The notes beneath the pieces were generated by a model. That model saw only the letters and a list, made by a program, of their open reading frames with translations. It ran no database searches and was not told where the DNA came from. A stretch of 64,000 nt of DNA. It comes from Arthrobacter methylotrophus. Its GTDB lineage: Bacteria; Actinomycetota; Actinomycetes; Actinomycetales; Micrococcaceae. The position numbers and the translations under genes are program-made. Location: positions 310,001 to 374,000 of the forward strand of contig NZ_BAABED010000001.1 in assembly GCF_039539965.1 (NCBI RefSeq), given 5' to 3'. Below, in pieces: positions 10,355-19,744 of this stretch. The stretch's first letter is position 1. Each line of letters starts with the position of its first letter.

Positions 10355-11031
10355 CCGCACTTGAGGATCTCGTCAGTCTCATCACCAGGATTGATTCCGG
10401 GCTGCATCCCGGCCCTGATCCGCGAATTGCCGCAGCAATGGTGGATCCGGACAAGACGAGAAAAGCTGCCGTGCTCATGCTCTTTGGGGTCTTGGAGGAC
10501 GTCCCCGCCCGATCCGGCAGGCCGGTTGCCCCGGCGGACTTGGACGTGTTGCTTCTGGAACGCGCGCACACACTGGACGACCATCCTGGACAGGTGGCAT
10601 TCCCTGGCGGAAGCATCGACCCCGGGGATGAGTCAGCCGTAGCGGCAGCTCTCAGGGAGGCGGTCGAGGAGACAGGCCTGGAAAGTGGAGGCGTGCAGGT
10701 GCTGGGTGTCATGCCCGAACTCGGCCTGATACGCAGCAACTTCGTGGTCACCCCGGTGTTGGCTTGGTGGGCTTCGCCCTCGCCCGTGAGGGTGGTGGAC
10801 TACGGGGAATCCGCGCAAGTTTTCCGGGTTCCGGTGCGGGATCTCCTGGACCCAGACAACCGATACACGGGGACGCTCACGCGACTGGGCCGGACCTTCT
10901 CGAGCCCCGTTTTCATGGTCAACGGACTAGTGGTCTGGGGCTTCACCGGGATGGTGCTCAGTGGCCTTTTCGATGCCTTGGGGTGGACAGTTCCCTGGGA
11001 CACGGAGAGATTGCTCGAGATCGAGATGTAG
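10351..11031 (+). CDS. NUDIX hydrolase, CoA pyrophosphatase type
   Basis: The 226-residue protein carries the NUDIX helix ([18 protein letters not shown]) and, just before it, [21 protein letters not shown]. That matches the UPF0035 signature of CoA diphosphatases (NudL/NUDT7-like), so the likely substrate is CoA or a CoA ester. A good Shine-Dalgarno (AAAGGAGG at 10338) inside the end of nth sets the start at 10351, with an ATGA overlap. Substrate is inferred from the signature. Confidence 0.85.
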   Translation: MTALEDLVSLITRIDSGLHPGPDPRIAAAMVDPDKTRKAAVLMLFGVLEDVPARSGRPVAPADLDVLLLERAHTLDDHPGQVAFPGGSIDPGDESAVAAALREAVEETGLESGGVQVLGVMPELGLIRSNFVVTPVLAWWASPSPVRVVDYGESAQVFRVPVRDLLDPDNRYTGTLTRLGRTFSSPVFMVNGLVVWGFTGMVLSGLFDALGWTVPWDTERLLEIEM

Positions 11032-11048
11032 CCTCACGCGCCGCAGCC

Positions 11049-11249
11049 CTACGCGGCACGTCTGGCTGTTTTCGAGTGGTCCACGACGAGTCCCGTGGCG
11101 GCATTTTCCCGAACGGCGTTGATGCCGGCGACTACTGCCTTGAGGTGCTTGAACCGGGGCGATTCCGCCACGAGTGTTCCGTCGGCTGCCGTCAGCCGGA
11201 AACGGTAACCGTCTTCGCCGTCTTTGAGAATTTCGAATCGTCCAGCCAT
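11049..11249 (-). CDS. YegP/DUF1508 family small protein
   Basis: The 66-residue protein has the pattern of the DUF1508 repeat: GRFEILKDGEDGYRFRLTAA, then a central NG-free turn and KAVVAGINAVRENA. Known family members are one- or two-repeat proteins of unclear function, and this is a single repeat. An AAGGGGG site precedes the ATG. It converges on the NUDIX gene, 17 bp away. The gap 11250-11458 holds nothing I can name. Confidence 0.8.
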   Translation of the reverse strand: MAGRFEILKDGEDGYRFRLTAADGTLVAESPRFKHLKAVVAGINAVRENAATGLVVDHSKTARRAA

Positions 11250-11458
11250 CGTTGATGTTCCCCCTTGAATACTGCATCGCTCAATAAGCGCGTCGTTGCA
11301 TTGTGGCGCTCCTCACGTTGAACGCCATGGTTGAGAGTAACCAGAAGGAAGGGGAACGCAGAAGTTACTTGAGGGTAAGTTACCTGCCAGGGTCATAGCA
11401 GCGTCCTTTCCGCAATATGACTAGCTTTCGGCCCCGCGCGAAGCTATGGTTCCGGACT

Positions 11459-12322
11459 TCAAAAGATCAGCGCGCGCCTCGGAGCCGGTACCGGGTACTC
11501 CGCCATGGCCACCTTGAAATCTTCCTCCGCGTTGAGCCGCCGCCGGACTTCCATTGACTCCAGCCTCTGGGAATCTTCCGCGTCGATCCCGGGGGTTTTT
11601 GCCAGTTCCCTGATCCAGGCGCCAGCTACGACGGCGTCGTGCTGCTCGCCCAACAACCGTTGCAGGCCAGTGGCCGGCTGGATCACTCCGGAAGCATGGT
11701 GGCTGAACGTGTCCGCAATTGCCTCTACCGAATATCGGAGACACTTGACGTCCTTGCGCGCCTGGTGGAGCGCAGCATTGCGCACGTCCGGGTCGCCGCT
11801 TGCCGCCTCCTCCGCGAGGCTGTGCTGCAACTGCTCCCACCGCGCCTGGAGGCGCTCCGCGAGATCCGCCGTCGGGTGCTTGTATTCCTTTGCAGTGGGG
11901 ACTTCCAGTAGCGCTGCCCTTGCAGCCCGCAGCGTCCGCTTGCTGCGCTTGCCTCCACCAAGGGCAGCCGCCAGCCGGGCGCTGGACGATTCCAGTTCCT
12001 CAAGGGCCTGGCGCACCGCCTCAGGAGCTTTCCAGGAATCCTTCGTTTCAAGGGAAAGGCGTATCCTCTGCGCCAGGACAAAGGCATCCCGGGACTCGCC
12101 GAGTGAAGTCGCCAGCCATCTGACTTCCTGGCGGACCGGTTTGGGCAGTCCCGGGATCATGCCGCGATAGCAGCTAAGCACAGAACGGAGGCGGCGAAGG
12201 GCAAGCCTGGCGTTGTGCACTGCTTCCGGGTCAGCCGTTGCGATCAGGGGTAACTGGCCTTCTACCTCCGTTAGCTGGAAGGCGATGTACACAGCCAACG
12301 GCGCCCGATCTTTGCTTCCCAC
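11459..12322 (-). CDS. CHAD domain protein
   Basis: The 287-residue protein is alpha-helical and rich in conserved His and Arg. The start of the CHAD domain, EAVHNARLALRRLRSVLSCY, is followed by later motifs such as HQARKDVKCLRYSVEA. CHAD domains bind inorganic polyphosphate and often accompany CYTH phosphatases; no CYTH domain is fused or adjacent here. The start is placed at GTG 12322 with GGAGGA ten bases upstream; the open frame continues far upstream into the polymerase gene, but that part is an antisense-like shadow. It lies 44 bp downstream of the polymerase gene on the same strand. Confidence 0.82.
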   Translation of the reverse strand: MGSKDRAPLAVYIAFQLTEVEGQLPLIATADPEAVHNARLALRRLRSVLSCYRGMIPGLPKPVRQEVRWLATSLGESRDAFVLAQRIRLSLETKDSWKAPEAVRQALEELESSSARLAAALGGGKRSKRTLRAARAALLEVPTAKEYKHPTADLAERLQARWEQLQHSLAEEAASGDPDVRNAALHQARKDVKCLRYSVEAIADTFSHHASGVIQPATGLQRLLGEQHDAVVAGAWIRELAKTPGIDAEDSQRLESMEVRRRLNAEEDFKVAMAEYPVPAPRRALIF

Positions 12323-12366
12323 GGAGCAATCGTCCTCCGCTGCGGTTCCGGGGACAATAGCTGTGC

Positions 12367-14058
12367 TTACTTCGCCTTGTCGTAAGAATCGACGACGGCG
12401 ATGCTCACCGGAAATTCCACTGGAACCCGCCCGAACAACAGCTCCTTCGCGGCAGCCGCGGCCTCCTCGATGGCACGGATGCAGGCGTCCACCGACTCGG
12501 TCGGCGCGTGCACCATGACTTCGTCGTGCAGGAAGAACACGAGTTCCCCGGCTGGCGTTGCGCCCCCATCCATGGCCCGCAGCCGCCGTCGAAGCTCGGC
12601 CAGCCAGCACGACGCCCAGTCCGCCGCTGAACCCTGCACCACAAAGTTCCGCGTGAAACGTCCCCGCGATCGGGCGATGCTGTCCGCGCGCCGCTGTTCT
12701 TCCGCCGTCGTGGATTGCTGGCTGCGGATCCAACGTTCCGAGGGCGGCGGGCTGCTGCGGCCCAACCTCGAGGTCACGGTGCGGCCGGCTTCGCCGTCGC
12801 GGGCAGCCTCTTCAACGAAGCCGACAGCTCGCGGATAAGTACGGGTCAGCTGAGGCATGAGCCGCCCGGATTCGCCTGTTGTGGCGCCGTAAATTGCACC
12901 TAGCAGGGCGATCTTGGCCTTCGAGCGGTCGCCGCCGAATCCCTGCGCGGCGATGCCGGAGTACAAGTCCTTGTCCCGGGCCGCCTCGGCCATCTTGGAG
13001 TCTTGGGCCAGTGCCACCAGAACCCTCGGTTCAAGCTGGGAGGCGTCGGCAACGATCAATTTGTGCCCGGGGTCGGCGTGCACTGCGCCCCGGATCTGGC
13101 GCGGGATCTGGAGCGCCCCGCCACCCCTGGAAGCCCAACGGCCGGACACCACGCCGCCAACCACATACTCGGGACGAAACCGGCCTTCGCTGACCCAAGC
13201 GTCCAGCCAGGACCAGCCGTTGGCGCTGAACAAGCGGGAGAGTTTCTTGTATTCCAGCAGGGGCCCGATGGCCGGATGTGTTGATTCCTTGAGTTCCCAT
13301 TGGCGGGTTGTCTTCACCTCGATGCCGTTCCGATGCAGGGCACGCATGAGGTCCTGGGGCGAGTCCGGGTTCAGCCTGGGAGCGTGGAGGATCTCCCGAA
13401 GCTCGTTGCATAGCGCCTCGAGCCTGGCTGGCCGGTGCCCTGCTGGAGGACGGGGACCCAGGTGGCTTTCCAGTATTTCTTCGTGGAGGATCGCTTGCCA
13501 CGGCACGCCCGTGAACTGCATTTCAGCTGCGATCATGGCGCCCGCGGATTCCGCGGCCAGCAGCAGTTTCAAGCGGTGCTGCCGGCCTCCCTCCCTTGTT
13601 GCCTGGCCGAGCGCGTGTTGCTGTGCCGCGAATTCGGCGCGGATCTCGTCCAGTCCGGGCTTCGTGCTGCGCCTGCCAAGATCGTCAAAGAGCGCGCCTT
13701 GCTCGGCAGAGACAGGGGCGGGGGGAGGCTGGAGGATCCGTGCAATGTCATCGTCCTGGGTGAGCTTTTCCGCGCTGCGGGCGTAGTCCGTGTGCGCCGT
13801 GAACTCCGAATGCACCAGGATGGCGCGGCAGAGCGTGAGGTCGTGGCAACGTGCCAGCTCCACTCCTGCCTGGAGCATTGCCGGGTACCAATCCTGGGTC
13901 CGGTTCCAGACCCAGCGCGGCCGGCTCTTTTCCAGCCCGCTGACGACGCCGGCAAGATCGCCTCGTCTTATAACGCGCGGCTCGGCCACGGCTACTCCAG
14001 CCGGGGTGCTTTCCTGAATGGCTGCGCCGTCTGGGTGGGTGGCGAGCAGCAGGTACAT
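12367..14058 (-). CDS. Stand-alone family A DNA polymerase (PolA paralogue)
   Basis: The C-terminal half has all three family A polymerase motifs: A (VADASQLEPRVLVALAQD), B (RSKAKIALLGAIYG) and C (VFFLHDEVMVHAP). The N-terminal part sits where a 3'-5' exonuclease domain is annotated in actinobacterial relatives, but I see no clear DxE exonuclease motif, so proofreading is doubtful. No 5' nuclease domain is present; at 563 residues it is shorter than PolA. The start at ATG 14058 (MYLLLATHPDG) matches where homology should begin. GTG 14139 has a better ribosome site (GGAGG) and would add 27 residues. Probable role is DNA repair or gap filling. Confidence 0.85.
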   Translation of the reverse strand: MYLLLATHPDGAAIQESTPAGVAVAEPRVIRRGDLAGVVSGLEKSRPRWVWNRTQDWYPAMLQAGVELARCHDLTLCRAILVHSEFTAHTDYARSAEKLTQDDDIARILQPPPAPVSAEQGALFDDLGRRSTKPGLDEIRAEFAAQQHALGQATREGGRQHRLKLLLAAESAGAMIAAEMQFTGVPWQAILHEEILESHLGPRPPAGHRPARLEALCNELREILHAPRLNPDSPQDLMRALHRNGIEVKTTRQWELKESTHPAIGPLLEYKKLSRLFSANGWSWLDAWVSEGRFRPEYVVGGVVSGRWASRGGGALQIPRQIRGAVHADPGHKLIVADASQLEPRVLVALAQDSKMAEAARDKDLYSGIAAQGFGGDRSKAKIALLGAIYGATTGESGRLMPQLTRTYPRAVGFVEEAARDGEAGRTVTSRLGRSSPPPSERWIRSQQSTTAEEQRRADSIARSRGRFTRNFVVQGSAADWASCWLAELRRRLRAMDGGATPAGELVFFLHDEVMVHAPTESVDACIRAIEEAAAAAKELLFGRVPVEFPVSIAVVDSYDKAK

Positions 14059-14230
14059 GCTGATAATTCTGCCCTGTGAATGCGGGAAATCCGGTACTTT
14101 GCGGACAGCCTCCGTCCGCAAAGCTTCCTTGCGGCGCACACTTGTCCTCCACAGTAGCTATTCCGGCTGCTTGTCCACATACGCCACTACCGTTCTTCAA
14201 TCCTCGCCGCGAACCGGAAACAGTGGTTTC

Positions 14231-15544
14231 ATGAGCGGGCAACATATCGAACCGAGTGGCGGCAGTGGTGGCGACAACGGCGGCCTTCGGGAGGGGGCCG
14301 GTGCTCGCGCCGGGTTGAAGGCCAGTGTTGGTTCCCGCGCACGCGCAGGGCGGCGGGGCATGCATGACGCGTCGGGACTCCAACGCGGACGCCACCGGCC
14401 CGGCATTGCCTCTGCACGCGGTCCGGATCCAGGCCGGGATCGGGATACACGTGCGGATCCGGATCCGGATCCCAGCACAGCGGCAGCCGAGCCGTGGCTA
14501 CCCGTCGATTCCGCCGAAGTGCTGCTGGTGACGGACAACGTGCGGTTGCATGCCGACATAGAAAGGATCGCTGCCGCCGTCGGCGCCAGCCTCCGGACTT
14601 CGGCCGATTCGGCCGGTGCCCTCTCCATGTGGGACACCGCCGGGATGGTGCTTCTTGGCAGTGATATCCGCGAACTCCCGCCCCGTCGTCGTCCGCCGTC
14701 GGTCTTGCTGGGCCTCAATGGGGAAGGGGACTCTTTGTGGCAATTAGGAGCGGCACTGGGGGCCGAACGCGTGGCGGTCTTGCCCGAAGCTGCAGCTTGG
14801 CTGGCGGAACACCTCAGCAGATCCCATGCCCCCGAACCCGGAGGGCTGGTGCTTGGCGTGACGGGAGGATGCGGCGGTGCAGGCGCCTCCACGGCTGCCG
14901 TCTGGCTGGCCCAGGAAGCGGCCGTCCACGGGGTACGGACCCTGTTGGTTGATGGCGATCCCAGGGGAGGCGGCCTGGAGCTTTGTTTGGCTGCCGAGGA
15001 TGCACCTGGCCTTCGCTGGCCCGATCTTGCAGGCGCCAGCGGTAGCATCGGTTCCGGGCAGCTAAGCGACTCACTCCCCGCAGCGGGAGGATTCTCGTTC
15101 TTGTCCTGGCCGGGTAGCCGCGAGCGGTCACTGGACGTAGAACCCGGCGCCGTTGCGGCTGTCCTGGATGCTTCAAGACGGGGCTTCGAGCTGGTCATCG
15201 TCGACATTGGCCGCGGATCGGAATCACTCGCGAGCTTCGCCTGGGACTGCGACAGAATTCTTCTCGTGGCACCGGCCCAGCTCCGCGCCGCAGTCGCTGC
15301 GGCCAGGCTTCTGCAGGAGTTGCCACCCGTGGACACTGCCCTGGTGATCCGCGGAAATGCGGGTTCGGCCCTGGACGGACCCCTCATCGCCGAATCACTT
15401 GGGCTGCCACTCGGCGGCGTTCTCCCTGAGATCCGCGGAACCGCAGCCGCAGCCGAGCTCGGACGCCTGCTCGAATTCGGGAAGCGGAAGGCCGTCCGCC
15501 GCTTTGCCAGAGCCGTGCTGCAACTTCTCGACGGAGCAGCATGA
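14231..15544 (+). CDS. Ssd/CpaE-like ATPase of the helicase/secretion (Tad) locus
   Basis: The 437-residue protein has a low-complexity Gly/Arg/Asp-rich N-terminus (to about 95), a receiver-like region (VLLVTDNVRLHADIERIAAA) and a MinD/ParA-type domain with a deviant Walker A in LGVTGGCGGAGASTAAVWLA. This is the layout of the actinobacterial septum-site/CpaE-like protein found first in the Tad gene set. It likely positions or regulates the pilus machine at the membrane. The ATG 14231 has only a weak ribosome site, and a start nearer residue 95 is possible. It overlaps tadA by ATGA. Confidence 0.82.
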   Translation: MSGQHIEPSGGSGGDNGGLREGAGARAGLKASVGSRARAGRRGMHDASGLQRGRHRPGIASARGPDPGRDRDTRADPDPDPSTAAAEPWLPVDSAEVLLVTDNVRLHADIERIAAAVGASLRTSADSAGALSMWDTAGMVLLGSDIRELPPRRRPPSVLLGLNGEGDSLWQLGAALGAERVAVLPEAAAWLAEHLSRSHAPEPGGLVLGVTGGCGGAGASTAAVWLAQEAAVHGVRTLLVDGDPRGGGLELCLAAEDAPGLRWPDLAGASGSIGSGQLSDSLPAAGGFSFLSWPGSRERSLDVEPGAVAAVLDASRRGFELVIVDIGRGSESLASFAWDCDRILLVAPAQLRAAVAAARLLQELPPVDTALVIRGNAGSALDGPLIAESLGLPLGGVLPEIRGTAAAAELGRLLEFGKRKAVRRFARAVLQLLDGAA

Positions 15545-16812
15545 TTGCCTCCGACTTCCGCAGCGAGGGCCACCGGCGCAGGGGCCAGCGCCTGGATGCC
15601 GCACTCCTTGAAACTGTTCGGGAAACGGTCATGGCCGATGCCGGACCGGTCACTCCGTCGCGGGTGGCCGCCGCCGTGCATGCCACGGGCCGGCTTCTCG
15701 GAACCGCCGGTGCGCTCGCCGCCGTCGAATCGATCAGCGCCGAGCTGAGCGGGTTGGGACCGCTCCAACAACTTGCACGGGATCCTTCCGTGACGGACAT
15801 CTTCGTGAATGGCCCGGACTCTGTGTGGTTCGACCGCGGCAAAGGATTGGAACGGGCACAGCTGCACTTCGACGGCGAACCTCAAGTCCGGGCACTGGCC
15901 TCCCGGCTTGTGGCAGCCGGCGGGCGCCGTTTGGACGATGGTTCGCCGTGCGTTGATGTCCGTCTCGACGGTGGATACCGGGTCCACGCGGTGTTGCCTC
16001 CGATTTCCACCGCCGGAACCTTGTTGTCCGTGCGGATCCGGCGTGAGGAAGTTTTCTCCATGGACGAGCTGTGCGCGGGAGGCATGTTTGCGCCACACGT
16101 GCAGCACGTGCTTCAGGCCATAGTGGACCGGAGGCTGAGCTTCCTGATCAGCGGTGCCACTGGTTCCGGGAAGACTACGCTCCTGTCCACGATGCTCGGA
16201 TTGAGTGATCCCACGGAACGCCTGGTCCTGATTGAAGATGCCTCGGAACTGAATCCTGTGCACCCCCACGTTGTGTCTCTGGAGTCCAGACACGGAAACC
16301 TTGAGGGCGGGGGTGCGCTCGACCTCGGCGAACTCGTGCGGCAAGCGCTCCGCATGCGTCCGGATCGGCTCATCGTGGGAGAATGCCGCGGTGCCGAAGT
16401 CCGCGAGCTGTTGACGGCACTCAATACCGGTCATACAGGCGGTGGCGGCACGATCCATGCAAATACGGCCTCCGCTGTCCCGGCCAGGCTCGTTGCCTTA
16501 GGCGCGCTCGCAGGCTTGAGCAGGGAAGCGGTCCAACTGCAGCTTTCAACGGCATTGGACGTAGTGATCCACGTCGAGCGGACCGCCGCAGGCAGAAGAG
16601 TGTCGTGCATTGGGCTGTTGGTGGACGACGCATCGGGCCAATCCGTCCTTCCTGCCATAGAGCTGCGGCGAGGCGGCGCCGTTGCCGCCAGGGCTTGGAA
16701 AGATCTCGCAGCGCGCCTTGGGCTGGACCCCGGGCTCTTGCCCGGGCTGACGGAACGGCCCGAATCGCAGGGGCGGATTGACCGTTCGAATTACTCGGGG
16801 ACCGTCCGGTGA
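15541..16812 (+). CDS. tadA: TadA/CpaF-type secretion ATPase
   Basis: Powers assembly of Flp/Tad (type IVc) pili. The 423-residue protein has the N-terminal DIFVNGPDSVWFDRG segment, Walker A GATGSGKTT with Lys at about 211, an Asp box around LIEDASELNP, a Walker B-like segment LIVGECRGAEV, and the His box GHTGGGGTIHANT. All are diagnostic for the VirB11/TadA group. It overlaps both neighbours by 4 bp (ATGA and GTGA), so it is translated as part of one operon. Confidence 0.93.
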   Translation: MIASDFRSEGHRRRGQRLDAALLETVRETVMADAGPVTPSRVAAAVHATGRLLGTAGALAAVESISAELSGLGPLQQLARDPSVTDIFVNGPDSVWFDRGKGLERAQLHFDGEPQVRALASRLVAAGGRRLDDGSPCVDVRLDGGYRVHAVLPPISTAGTLLSVRIRREEVFSMDELCAGGMFAPHVQHVLQAIVDRRLSFLISGATGSGKTTLLSTMLGLSDPTERLVLIEDASELNPVHPHVVSLESRHGNLEGGGALDLGELVRQALRMRPDRLIVGECRGAEVRELLTALNTGHTGGGGTIHANTASAVPARLVALGALAGLSREAVQLQLSTALDVVIHVERTAAGRRVSCIGLLVDDASGQSVLPAIELRRGGAVAARAWKDLAARLGLDPGLLPGLTERPESQGRIDRSNYSGTVR

Positions 16813-17591
16813 CCGCGGTTTTGATGCTTGTCCTGGCCGCCGCGGCCTGGGTGATATTCCAACCGCCCAGGCGACTTGGCAACCGGGTAGTACACGCCCT
16901 GACACCTACACCTCCGGCTGCGCCTGCAAGGGTGATGCCGTGGAGACGCGTTCGCGTGGATGCCCTGCCACTCACCGTGCTCGTGCAGCAGTTGGCAGCA
17001 CTTCTCCGGGGCGGACGTTCGCCGTCCAGGCTTTGGGAAGAGTTGTGGCTGGTTCACGGAGACAGGGATAAGGATTCGGACTCCGGGGGTCCCAACGCAC
17101 GAGGAAAGAGTTCGGCCAGGCCCAGAGTGTCCGCTGAGTCCGTGCAGCTTCTCGCGGCGGCGCGGGCGGCCTCCACGATCGGAGAGTCAGTCGCGGAAGC
17201 AATCAGAACAGCGTCTGCGAAGGACCTCATCGGCGGGAATCCCTCGGAACGGCGAATTTGGGGAGAACTTGCCGCATGCTTGGACATTGCGGAGGCGAGT
17301 GGTTGCCCATTAGCGGACGTTCTGACGCGATTCGTCGCCCAACTTGAGGCCGAGGACGACGCCGATGGTGCCCGGCAGACCGCTTTGGCCGGCCCGAAAG
17401 CCACGGTGCGCCTCCTGACGTGGTTGCCCGTGTTCGGCTTGGGGCTGGGCATGATGCTTGGAGTGGATCCATGGGGCATCCTCTTGGTCAATGGCGTCGG
17501 ATTGGCGGCGCTCGTCGGCGGGATCGTCCTGACGGTCGCCGGCAGAGTCTGGTCGTCGCGACTAGTGCACGCGGCGGTTGGGGTTCAGTGA
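16809..17591 (+). CDS. TadB-like pilus assembly membrane protein
   Basis: The 260-residue protein has an N-terminal membrane segment (VLMLVLAAAAWVIF), a central helical T2SSF-type domain (PLTVLVQQLAALLRGG at about 55; CLDIAEASGCPLADVLTRF later) and a C-terminal pair of hydrophobic segments. It is the expected inner-membrane platform partner of TadA and TadC. GTG start overlaps the tadA stop; its own TGA overlaps the next ATG by one base. A charged insert near residue 90 (DRDKDSDSGGPNARGKSS) looks disordered. Confidence 0.82.
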   Translation: MTAVLMLVLAAAAWVIFQPPRRLGNRVVHALTPTPPAAPARVMPWRRVRVDALPLTVLVQQLAALLRGGRSPSRLWEELWLVHGDRDKDSDSGGPNARGKSSARPRVSAESVQLLAAARAASTIGESVAEAIRTASAKDLIGGNPSERRIWGELAACLDIAEASGCPLADVLTRFVAQLEAEDDADGARQTALAGPKATVRLLTWLPVFGLGLGMMLGVDPWGILLVNGVGLAALVGGIVLTVAGRVWSSRLVHAAVGVQ

Positions 17592-18223
17592 TGGATGCGC
17601 CTCTCGCTGCCGTCGCAGTGTCCTCAATGTTGATTTCCGCCGCCGTTTTAGGATTGCTCCGTGCGGGACAGGCCCGGCGGCGAACAGCTCTACGGGTGCT
17701 TCGCGGCTCTTCCGGGGGCAAAGCCCCGCCGAATCGCGTTGACAGCGGCCGAGCCCCCAAGACGGCCGGGAATCCTCACGTGTACGAAGGGTTGCGCGAT
17801 GTGCCCATGATGCTTGAACTGGTGGCCGCCATGCTCGATTCGGGGGCGGGAATCGGACGATCACTTGAACTGATTTCCAGTTGTGCGGCCCCCCAGCTCA
17901 GCCGCTCGCTGGGAGCAGTGGTAGCGGCCTTGGATATCGGAACGGACTGGGAGACGGCGTGGCGGAGCGCAGGCCAGCAGTGCTCTGAAGCGCGCAGGCT
18001 CAAAGACGCCCTCGCCTTTGCCGCCCTGACCGGCGCTCCTTCCTCGGCCATCCTTTACGCCCAGGCAGCGCGTATGCGGCGTGAACAGTTCCGGACAGCG
18101 GAAAAGCGCGCCGCGGCACTGGGTGTGAAACTCGTCATTCCACTGGGGCTGTGTTCCCTTCCCGCTTTCATTTGCCTAGGTGTCGTCCCGGTGCTGTTGG
18201 CAATGCTTCCGTCTGCGGGATAG
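17591..18223 (+). CDS. TadC-like pilus assembly membrane protein
   Basis: The 210-residue T2SSF-type protein has an N-terminal membrane helix, then DVPMMLELVAAMLDSGAGIG and KDALAFAALTGAPSSAILY, ending in a hydrophobic hairpin (LVIPLGLCSLPAFICLGVVP). It forms the second half of the platform with the TadB-like protein. The start is fixed by a TGATG overlap. The 169-bp gap to the next gene contains no gene. Confidence 0.82.
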   Translation: MDAPLAAVAVSSMLISAAVLGLLRAGQARRRTALRVLRGSSGGKAPPNRVDSGRAPKTAGNPHVYEGLRDVPMMLELVAAMLDSGAGIGRSLELISSCAAPQLSRSLGAVVAALDIGTDWETAWRSAGQQCSEARRLKDALAFAALTGAPSSAILYAQAARMRREQFRTAEKRAAALGVKLVIPLGLCSLPAFICLGVVPVLLAMLPSAG

Positions 18224-18392
18224 CCGGCCGCAGTACGGCTCAGGGTGCGGCTTTGCCGCACACAAGTCCTCCACACAAGCAGTCAGGGGTGAGTTTTCCA
18301 CTTAGAAGATTTGGGTTCTTTCGAGGCCCAGACCCCAACGGAAGAGTAAGAGTACAGCCGGTGACCTAGCCGGTCCATAGAAAGGAACTGAA

Positions 18393-18737
18393 ATGAATGC
18401 CGCCACCCACCCCCTGGTTCAGGCCGCCCCTTCTCGACATGAGGCTGAGGTTCTAGAGCTTTTCCCGAGCTCTACGGCAGATATGCCCTTTCGGCAGCCT
18501 CACGCTAGGCATTCCAGCGCTGGAACAATCCATGAGCAGTCCAGCGACGATCCCGTGGAAGCAAGACGGTCTAAGAGGCGGCTCATGGCGTCCGAGCTAG
18601 GCATGGCAACGGCCGAGTATGCCATCGCGACTCTTGCCGCGGTGGGCTTCGCAGGACTCCTGGTGGTTATCCTCCGGAGCGAGGAAGTACGCGGCTTCCT
18701 CCTCAACCTTATTCGCACCGCACTCGCCCTGCCATGA
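18393..18737 (+). CDS. DUF4244 Flp-pilin-like protein
   Basis: The 114-residue protein ends in a single hydrophobic helix preceded by a prepilin-type site: G, then MATAEYAIATLAAVGFAGL, with the Glu at +5 as in Flp pilins and a Gly at -1. It is therefore a probable pilus subunit or pseudopilin, processed by a prepilin peptidase that is not in this window. The long N-terminal extension (about 70 residues, Ser/His/Glu-rich) is unusual for Flp pilins, and the true start could be the internal Met at MASELG. The annotated ATG has AAAGGAAC upstream. Confidence 0.8.
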   Translation: MNAATHPLVQAAPSRHEAEVLELFPSSTADMPFRQPHARHSSAGTIHEQSSDDPVEARRSKRRLMASELGMATAEYAIATLAAVGFAGLLVVILRSEEVRGFLLNLIRTALALP

Positions 18738-19324
18738 CACACCGGCAGCCCTTCGAGTACTGCAAGCTGCGGCTCGGTAGGTCTCCATGGCCGTGGCCTT
18801 CCTCGACAAGACAGCCTCCTCCGGCAGAGAAATTTCGCGGCCCGGGGAAGGATCGTGAGAGTGATTTCCTACCCGGGAGGGACCACGGTGCCGTCACTGC
18901 GGAGTTCGCTGTGGCGTTGCCTGCTGTCCTGCTTCTTTTGGCCCTGCTTCTGGCTGGATCCGCCGCGGGAATTACCCAGTTGCGCTTGGAAGAAGCAGCC
19001 AGGGCGGGAGCAAGAGCCCTTGCCCGCGGCGACGGCCACGCGGTCGTGGACGGAATCGTTCGGAGATTGGCCGGGGATGCCGCATCAGCCGTGGTAGCGG
19101 AGCACGGCGAATGGATCCAGGTCACAGTCTCCGCCCGGGTCGCTGGACCGTTAGGCTCCGTCATTCCTTGGAGCCTTTCAGCCACGGCGTCGGCTAGGGG
19201 GGAGACTCCGCGGGCCTCCGAAGCCCCCTTGCCGTCCCTTGGTGTCGACGGCGGCGTTGTTGACTTCAATGGTGCTGTGCCGGAGGCACGGTTCGTGGCC
19301 GCTGTGGAAGAAGTCGTGGCGTGA
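18734..19324 (+). CDS. TadE-like pseudopilin
   Basis: The 196-residue protein has an N-terminal basic stretch, then GAVTAEFAVALPAVLLLLAL at about residue 52, the hallmark of TadE/TadG minor pseudopilins (Gly, then Glu a few residues later, then a long hydrophobic helix). The remainder would lie outside the membrane. ATG overlaps the previous stop by ATGA. The 50 residues before the pilin-like motif are rich in Arg/Pro, so a later start is possible. Confidence 0.82.
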   Translation: MTHRQPFEYCKLRLGRSPWPWPSSTRQPPPAEKFRGPGKDRESDFLPGRDHGAVTAEFAVALPAVLLLLALLLAGSAAGITQLRLEEAARAGARALARGDGHAVVDGIVRRLAGDAASAVVAEHGEWIQVTVSARVAGPLGSVIPWSLSATASARGETPRASEAPLPSLGVDGGVVDFNGAVPEARFVAAVEEVVA

Positions 19325-19698
19325 GGGCTCGCATCGACAACCCTGACCTTGGCTGCCCGGATCTGGAACGCGGTTCGGGAACCCTCCTAGCTGTTTCCCT
19401 GGGTCTTGTCGTCATGATCTGCATGGTGGCAACGCTCATGCTGGCGCAGGCAACAGCGATGGCACAGCGCGCAGCGGCTGCATCCGACCTTGCCGCGCTT
19501 GCAGCTGCGGACGCGGCCCGTGGGCTGACAGATGGAGACCCTTGCGCAGTCGCCCGCGAAACGGCCGCACGGAATGGAGCGTCGGTGTCGGCCTGCACAG
19601 TGAGCGGAGGCGAGATCGTGGACATCCGCGCTGAACTTGTGCGAGGCACTGTTTTTGGAGCCGCTACTGGCCGGTCACGGGCCGGGCCACCCCCCTAG
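19321..19698 (+). CDS. Helicase/secretion-neighbourhood TadE/G-like protein
   Basis: The 125-residue protein starts with GTG overlapping the previous TGA (GTGA). It has ERGSGTLLAVSLGLVVMICM at about 16-35, the hydrophobic TadG-like N-terminus, then an Ala-rich helix (AQRAAAASDLAALAAADAARG) and two cysteines that may pair. This is the last gene of the Tad operon and faces the helicase gene 46 bp away, the order expected for this conserved actinobacterial locus. Confidence 0.82.
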   Translation: MRARIDNPDLGCPDLERGSGTLLAVSLGLVVMICMVATLMLAQATAMAQRAAAASDLAALAAADAARGLTDGDPCAVARETAARNGASVSACTVSGGEIVDIRAELVRGTVFGAATGRSRAGPPP

Positions 19699-19744
19699 GC
19701 CGCGCCCCAAACCGGGCGAACTGCCCGCGCCCAAACGGCGTCGG

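Noticed and set aside
14197..16458. 753-codon open frame on the minus strand
   Set aside because: Antisense to ssd and tadA; no recognisable domain and low-complexity translation.
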